Shown here piece after piece: positions 59,977 through 64,000 of a DNA stretch of 64,000 nucleotides; positions within the stretch are counted from its first letter, which is position 1, and each line of letters begins with the position of its first letter. The stretch spans positions 62,001-126,000 of the forward strand of contig BLYE01000034.1 in assembly GCA_016586335.1 (NCBI GenBank), written 5' to 3'. Origin of the DNA: Nitzschia putrida (lineage: Eukaryota; Bacillariophyta; Bacillariophyceae; Bacillariales; Bacillariaceae). The notes below the pieces were generated by a model, which worked only from the letters and a program-made list of their open reading frames with translations, was not told the DNA's origin and ran no database searches. The translations under genes were made by a program, and so were the position numbers.

Positions 59977-62946
59977 ATGAATTTTGTTTCTTGTATTTAC
60001 CCATTGCTCTTGTTGATCACATGTTTTTCTTGTATATCAAATGCTTATCAATGCGCTTGGAACATAGACTGTGAAGAGTTGTACGCAGCGGGCTCTGTTT
60101 GTCGAGACGATGGTACTTGTTCCAATCCCTATGCGGGAGGTTGTTTGTACAATTTCTACGAACACTACGGAAAGCTTTCGGATACACCCGAGAAGAGAAT
60201 CTGTAACTCTGATGACCATGATGAGGCATACTGTGAAGTGTCCTCATTCAACTACACAGAAATTCGAGTTCACAACGGTAACTGGGAGTCTCCCATTTTC
60301 TACAGTTGGATTATTCAGATTTTCTTGAGCGAATTCTTGCATGTTCCTGTTACGGTGGGCATGGCCAATGATACCCAAGATGCAAGTTTCTACAATGTGG
60401 ATAGTGTCATGAGTTGGAGTTCACAAACCTATGCTTTTGACGAAGTTATCACTGCCAACGATATGTCAGGACGTTGTGATCTCACCGTTGAACCGTGCGT
60501 CCATGTCATGCCAGAAGTGTGGATCGGGCAAGAGAAAAAATGGAAACGATACATTGGGCAAGGCCACATTGATCAAGTTAACGGTGATGGACAAGTCGGG
60601 AAAATTTCATGGTATGTGCCGTTCGCCACGGCAAAGCGATACCCCGACGTTACTTCTTTCCATGGCATGGAAGATCGACGAGAAGAACTTGCTGCCATAT
60701 TTTTGCGTCCCACCACGTGGGGAGATTATTGCAATGAAGAGTCATCCGATGGATGTCAGGAGGCAGATGGTGTGGCGTCTAGGGCCCCAGAGGAGGGCGA
60801 AGAAGACATGTACTTTCTCGACGGTGTATACACAGGATATTTTCGGGCCACTTCGGAAAATGATTGTGCAACGTACCCAGATGAATGTACTGGCCACATT
60901 GTTGCTCCCCCTTGCAGTTGGAGTACAAATGTTGACGCTCAAACGCACCACAACGATATTGCACTCGAATCTAACGGACCTCTAGTGGGAAACAACGGCT
61001 ACTCGTACAGTAGCATGATTGAAATTTGGAGGGCGGCCAACGCCACTGATTCCGATATTGTCATGTGGTGGTGGACACCAGATGCCACTATTGAAGAGTT
61101 TCGCGGGACAACATATGAGTTCCAACCTGTCCTCCTACCGGAGCCCACGGCAGAGTGTCGCGAGAATCGAATTGAACCCGAAGATAGATGTAGTGTTTTC
61201 GACCTTCAACGACAAGGAAAACCTTTAGGTGGCTGTGACAATGAGGCGAATGACCTTAAGATGGTCATCGCTTCGTCGTTGAGAGATTTGTCCTACAATG
61301 CTTCCGAGGTTGAGAAGAGTCCTGGCTACGAGGCTTTGCGCAACTTGAAAGTGAGTCATCTGGACATGAACGTAATGTTAGGACATTGGGCTGCAAACGG
61401 ACGTACAGGATTTGCAGCACGTGAAGCAGTGTGCACATGGGTCGTTGAGCATTTGGACGAACTAGAGTCGTTCATTCCCAATGGCTTCCCAAGAACCATC
61501 GAAGAATACACCTCGTACAATGAGCCGTTGCTGTATGTGGCGATCTCTTGTGCCATACTTGCCTTTTTGTATGTCCTTGTGGCATGGAGTATGGTATACA
61601 CCCATCGAAGAAGGAAAGTGTTCATTTATGCGCAAATGCCTTTTGTCAATATGGTCCTTGGAGGTCTTTTGTTGGTGTCAATTACTGCATTCTTCTTTGC
61701 GCTAGAGCCCAGCACCTCGGTGTGTACAACACGAGTTTGGTTCCTGTCGCTAGGTTACACCCTCGAACTGGTTCCACTTTTGGTAAAGGTGGCAGCCATC
61801 AATCGGCTCATGGCAGCTACCAAACGAATGAGACGAGCCCAGATCAGTATGCAATCACTGTTTGCCACGGTCGCTGTGGTCATCTTCTTTGTGTTTGTCT
61901 TTTTGATTTGTTGGACATTTTTCGATAGACCCTATGGAGCAGAAGGACGATATTTGACGGAGGACAACAAAATCACGACAGCCGTTACTTGTGAACAGAA
62001 CTCGCCGGTTTGGGATGTGGTCGTCCTACTATGGAATGGGATTTTGATTGTATGTGCATCCATGTTGGCTTTCCAGTCTCGCAATGTGAAACAAGAGTTC
62101 AATGAGTCGCACAGTTTGGGTGTCATGATCTACTCCCATTTTGTGTTGATGATCATGTTTGTTGTTATTTGGCTTGTGGGACAAGGTGATGATGACGAAA
62201 TGCCAACTTTGCCTCCAGGGAAAGCACGAGCTGCCTGTAGTATGCTGATGAGCTTTGATGTAGTATCAGCCATCACCATCTATATTCTTCCCAAGGTTTT
62301 CGAAGCTCGGAAACGCCGAAGGTTCGTTCCTAACGTGCAGTTCCGAGACTCATCAGATGGACCATCGTTCGAGAATGGTTTCCAGACTTCTTCCAACTCT
62401 CCGTTACCTGATGGGACGTCCTCTTCCTCGCCTCACATTTTCCAAAGTAGCAGTAGGAAGCGATATCCATCAATGCCATCGATGCCTTCCATTAACGAGA
62501 GAGGGGAAGAAGATGAAGAATCCAGCTACTCTGAGAATTCACGCACAGGCGATGACGACGAGGAAGGCAACGAAGAAAAGGAACTGGTTCCTGACGATTT
62601 CGGTGTCAAACCCGAAGGCTTTATTCCACGCTTTTCTCGAGTTTCGGTTGATGGGTCGCTGTCGTCACCTCCTGGATCCCCCGCACCAGTTCACGCCAAG
62701 TCCAATGGAGCCGCCCGCATGTTTCCTGTATTGGACGATCTCCCTGGTGTCTCCAAGCGCGGTTCAGGGCACAGCTCTCATTCGGAAAATAGTTCACAGT
62801 CGCATTCTTCTCATCAGAGAATGTTTCCTGATTTGTCACTTCTTCATGAAGATTCGTTCAAGAGCTGTAAAGATACTTCGCAACGTTCCAGTGGAATATC
62901 AGGTGAGGTGAAAGATGAGAGTCAATCTGATGAGGTCAATCACTAG
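59977..62946 (+). CDS. Class C-like 7TM receptor with OpuAC-type solute-binding ectodomain, copy 3
   Basis: 989 residues, intronless. The signal peptide MNFVSCIYPLLLLITCFSC lies directly at the start. The Cys module is CAWNIDC...GCL. Ectodomain landmarks VHNGNWES, MPEVWIGQ, ISWYVPF and MWWWTPD (Trp364-366) are retained. TM1 begins near 514 and TM7 ends near 772; FLICWTFFDRP and QEFNESHSLGVMIYSHFV are present. The tail is the longest of the three (about 215 residues), acidic and Ser-rich, and contains SMPSMPSINE. It shares LKVSHLDMNVML and PLGGCDNEAN with copy 1, so copies 1 and 3 look like the closer pair although copy 2 lies between them. The tail sequences are otherwise unrelated, which suggests different intracellular partners for a common type of ligand. 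Confidence 0.85.
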   Translation: MNFVSCIYPLLLLITCFSCISNAYQCAWNIDCEELYAAGSVCRDDGTCSNPYAGGCLYNFYEHYGKLSDTPEKRICNSDDHDEAYCEVSSFNYTEIRVHNGNWESPIFYSWIIQIFLSEFLHVPVTVGMANDTQDASFYNVDSVMSWSSQTYAFDEVITANDMSGRCDLTVEPCVHVMPEVWIGQEKKWKRYIGQGHIDQVNGDGQVGKISWYVPFATAKRYPDVTSFHGMEDRREELAAIFLRPTTWGDYCNEESSDGCQEADGVASRAPEEGEEDMYFLDGVYTGYFRATSENDCATYPDECTGHIVAPPCSWSTNVDAQTHHNDIALESNGPLVGNNGYSYSSMIEIWRAANATDSDIVMWWWTPDATIEEFRGTTYEFQPVLLPEPTAECRENRIEPEDRCSVFDLQRQGKPLGGCDNEANDLKMVIASSLRDLSYNASEVEKSPGYEALRNLKVSHLDMNVMLGHWAANGRTGFAAREAVCTWVVEHLDELESFIPNGFPRTIEEYTSYNEPLLYVAISCAILAFLYVLVAWSMVYTHRRRKVFIYAQMPFVNMVLGGLLLVSITAFFFALEPSTSVCTTRVWFLSLGYTLELVPLLVKVAAINRLMAATKRMRRAQISMQSLFATVAVVIFFVFVFLICWTFFDRPYGAEGRYLTEDNKITTAVTCEQNSPVWDVVVLLWNGILIVCASMLAFQSRNVKQEFNESHSLGVMIYSHFVLMIMFVVIWLVGQGDDDEMPTLPPGKARAACSMLMSFDVVSAITIYILPKVFEARKRRRFVPNVQFRDSSDGPSFENGFQTSSNSPLPDGTSSSSPHIFQSSSRKRYPSMPSMPSINERGEEDEESSYSENSRTGDDDEEGNEEKELVPDDFGVKPEGFIPRFSRVSVDGSLSSPPGSPAPVHAKSNGAARMFPVLDDLPGVSKRGSGHSSHSENSSQSHSSHQRMFPDLSLLHEDSFKSCKDTSQRSSGISGEVKDESQSDEVNH

Positions 62947-62997
62947 TCCAGTTGTTTTGTGGATTGTATCTTGCATCAGAATGGAATGACACGGCGG

Positions 62998-63300
62998 CCG
63001 AACGACACTGATAGTTGGGGAGACCCATTCAATGGTTTGAGGCAATGAGGAGGCCACCTCATTTCAGAAAGTCGTGGTCGCTGGCATATCGTACTGCGTC
63101 AACGAGGTCTACAAAAAGCCTGCATGTGAGGCCATCTGCAACCTAACGGGCACACAGTTTGACACGCGATATGGGTAGATGGGGTCACCAGTGACCAGGG
63201 ATCTGTGATCTGGCATTGCATCAAGGAACTCTGTCTGCACATGATATCAGGAGAAAATTATGCTGTAGGCACTACTATCCTCCGCATCATCATTCTGAGT
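62998..63300 (+). pseudogene. Decayed relic of a fourth receptor copy with an internal deletion
   Basis: 62998-63255 aligns base by base with 58028-58290 of receptor copy 2: TCATTTCAGAAAGT, GAGGTCTACAAAAAGCCTGC and TATGGGTAGATGGGG in the relic correspond to TCACTTCAGAAAGT, GAGGTCGACAAAAGTCCTGC and GTGGGTAGATGGGG in copy 2. Then 63262-63300 resumes at the TM6-TM7 part (ACTACTATCCTCC...CATCATTCTGAGT matches 59030-59085). The TM1-TM6 portion is missing, a deletion of about 740 bp. Frames are broken by stops and small indels. Nothing here can encode a receptor. Confidence 0.88.
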
Positions 63301-64000
63301 AACTTCTGCATTGTTCCCAACCTGTTGGAGGTACATGGGTAAATGAACAAACACCTCTGGTAGCAATATCCGCATTGTGGAAAAGTCAGATATTTGGGAG
63401 TTACCCATAAAGTCAGTTTGTAAAATGCACAGGTAATAATGAAAGGTCACAAATGGGAGCCTTCCACCACAGTATTGAAAAGGAAGAGGAACGGGTGGCA
63501 AAGGTGGTGCTTCTTCTGACACCATCAGTATAACCTTGGAAGATTATTGTTTTATCGTTTGGAGAATACGTCGAAGATTTTGAAAAGAGACGAAGTATTG
63601 TCTACTCCGATAAAGGAACCCGGTAGTAGTAGGTCTCAGGCTCTAGACACCCTTGATCCTTAAGTAGCGAAAGAGTTTTGTCATCGATGTACGGTTAGTT
63701 CTACTCTACCGTAGTACTAACTTACCACCGGTAGAGAAGAGGTAAGTAGTACAAGTTCGAAGAAGAAAACAAGCGCATCTCACTACTGCTGTGGTGGTGA
63801 TTGATGCATCATCATCTTCTTGTCTTGAGCAATAATAATCAATATTCCGTTGTTTAGCTGGGAAGCAGGCATCATTATGGGCCCACTACTTTTTTATGCC
63901 TTTGGGATCGCTTTCCATAACTACCACCACCGACCACCGCGTTACCTGGTCGTAGCAGCGGAGTGTACCTACCGGTAGTAGTACTCGTAGCTTCAATATT
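63301..64000. other. Right-edge region with no gene recognised
   Basis: A minus-strand frame of 92 codons (63247-63525) overlaps the relic and is not convincing. The final 400 bases contain ACCGGT-centred palindromes (about 63725-63735 and 63970-63977) and GTAGTAGT runs. Confidence 0.5.

Noticed and set aside
1..64000. CRISPR arrays, operons, rRNA, transposase genes
   Set aside because: None seen; spliced genes and targeting presequences show a eukaryotic nuclear region.

Overview
The window looks like nuclear DNA of a diatom, probably a raphid pennate. This is inferred from gene content; no marker gene was searched. Supporting signs are genes on both strands with few short introns, whose donors are mostly GTACGT or GTAAGT; a plastid presequence with a phenylalanine at the signal-peptide cleavage site; two members of a family with a VRF/VRV...EE/SE..MW(Y/T)S motif that I know from diatoms; low-complexity Asn/Thr/Ser/Gln tracts built on CAA/AAC runs; and a peroxiredoxin with an in-frame UGA at its catalytic position.

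Layout. 1-5.8 kb: a possible C-terminal gene end, a diverged direct repeat, and a 1127-residue disordered protein with four basic repeats. 5.8-10 kb: a HECT ubiquitin ligase with an N-terminal three-repeat module, then a small motif protein. 10.9-13.7 kb: a cyclic-nucleotide-dependent protein kinase with a probable N-myristoylation site. 14.4-17.7 kb: a possible small membrane protein, the Arp2/3 subunit ARPC4, and a second motif protein. 18.2-25.4 kb: a low-complexity membrane-anchored protein divergent from CPSF2 (CPSF100), whose stop codon overlaps that of a plastid-targeted HAT/TPR protein. 25.8-28.2 and 43.5-45.8 kb: two choline/carnitine acyltransferase paralogues. 28.7-39.4 kb: a 1549-residue protein with ankyrin-like and coiled-coil segments, an FAD oxidoreductase with a [2Fe-2S] BFD domain and an inserted hydrophobic segment, and a protein with tandem ~150-residue repeats. 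40.0-40.8 kb: the peroxiredoxin, best read as a selenoprotein. 41.6-52.4 kb: a glycine-rich membrane protein, the second acyltransferase, a membrane-anchored cyclophilin-like protein, a secretory thioredoxin-thioredoxin reductase fusion, and a LARGE-type (GT49) glycosyltransferase.

53.6-63.3 kb holds the most unusual locus: three intronless tandem paralogues followed by a decayed relic of a fourth. Each has a signal peptide, a small Cys-rich module, an ectodomain resembling bacterial glycine-betaine/choline substrate-binding proteins (OpuAC type), a class C (GABA-B-like) seven-helix receptor domain, and a cytosolic tail with a shared PSI-E motif. Normal class C receptors use a different, LIVBP-type Venus flytrap.

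The genes are mostly independently transcribed housekeeping and signalling genes, not a pathway cluster. Two links are possible but only inferred: the kinase (RRxS/T consensus) with the RRxS/T sites that open every repeat of the 1127-residue protein, and the presumed quaternary-amine-binding receptors with the two choline/carnitine acyltransferases.
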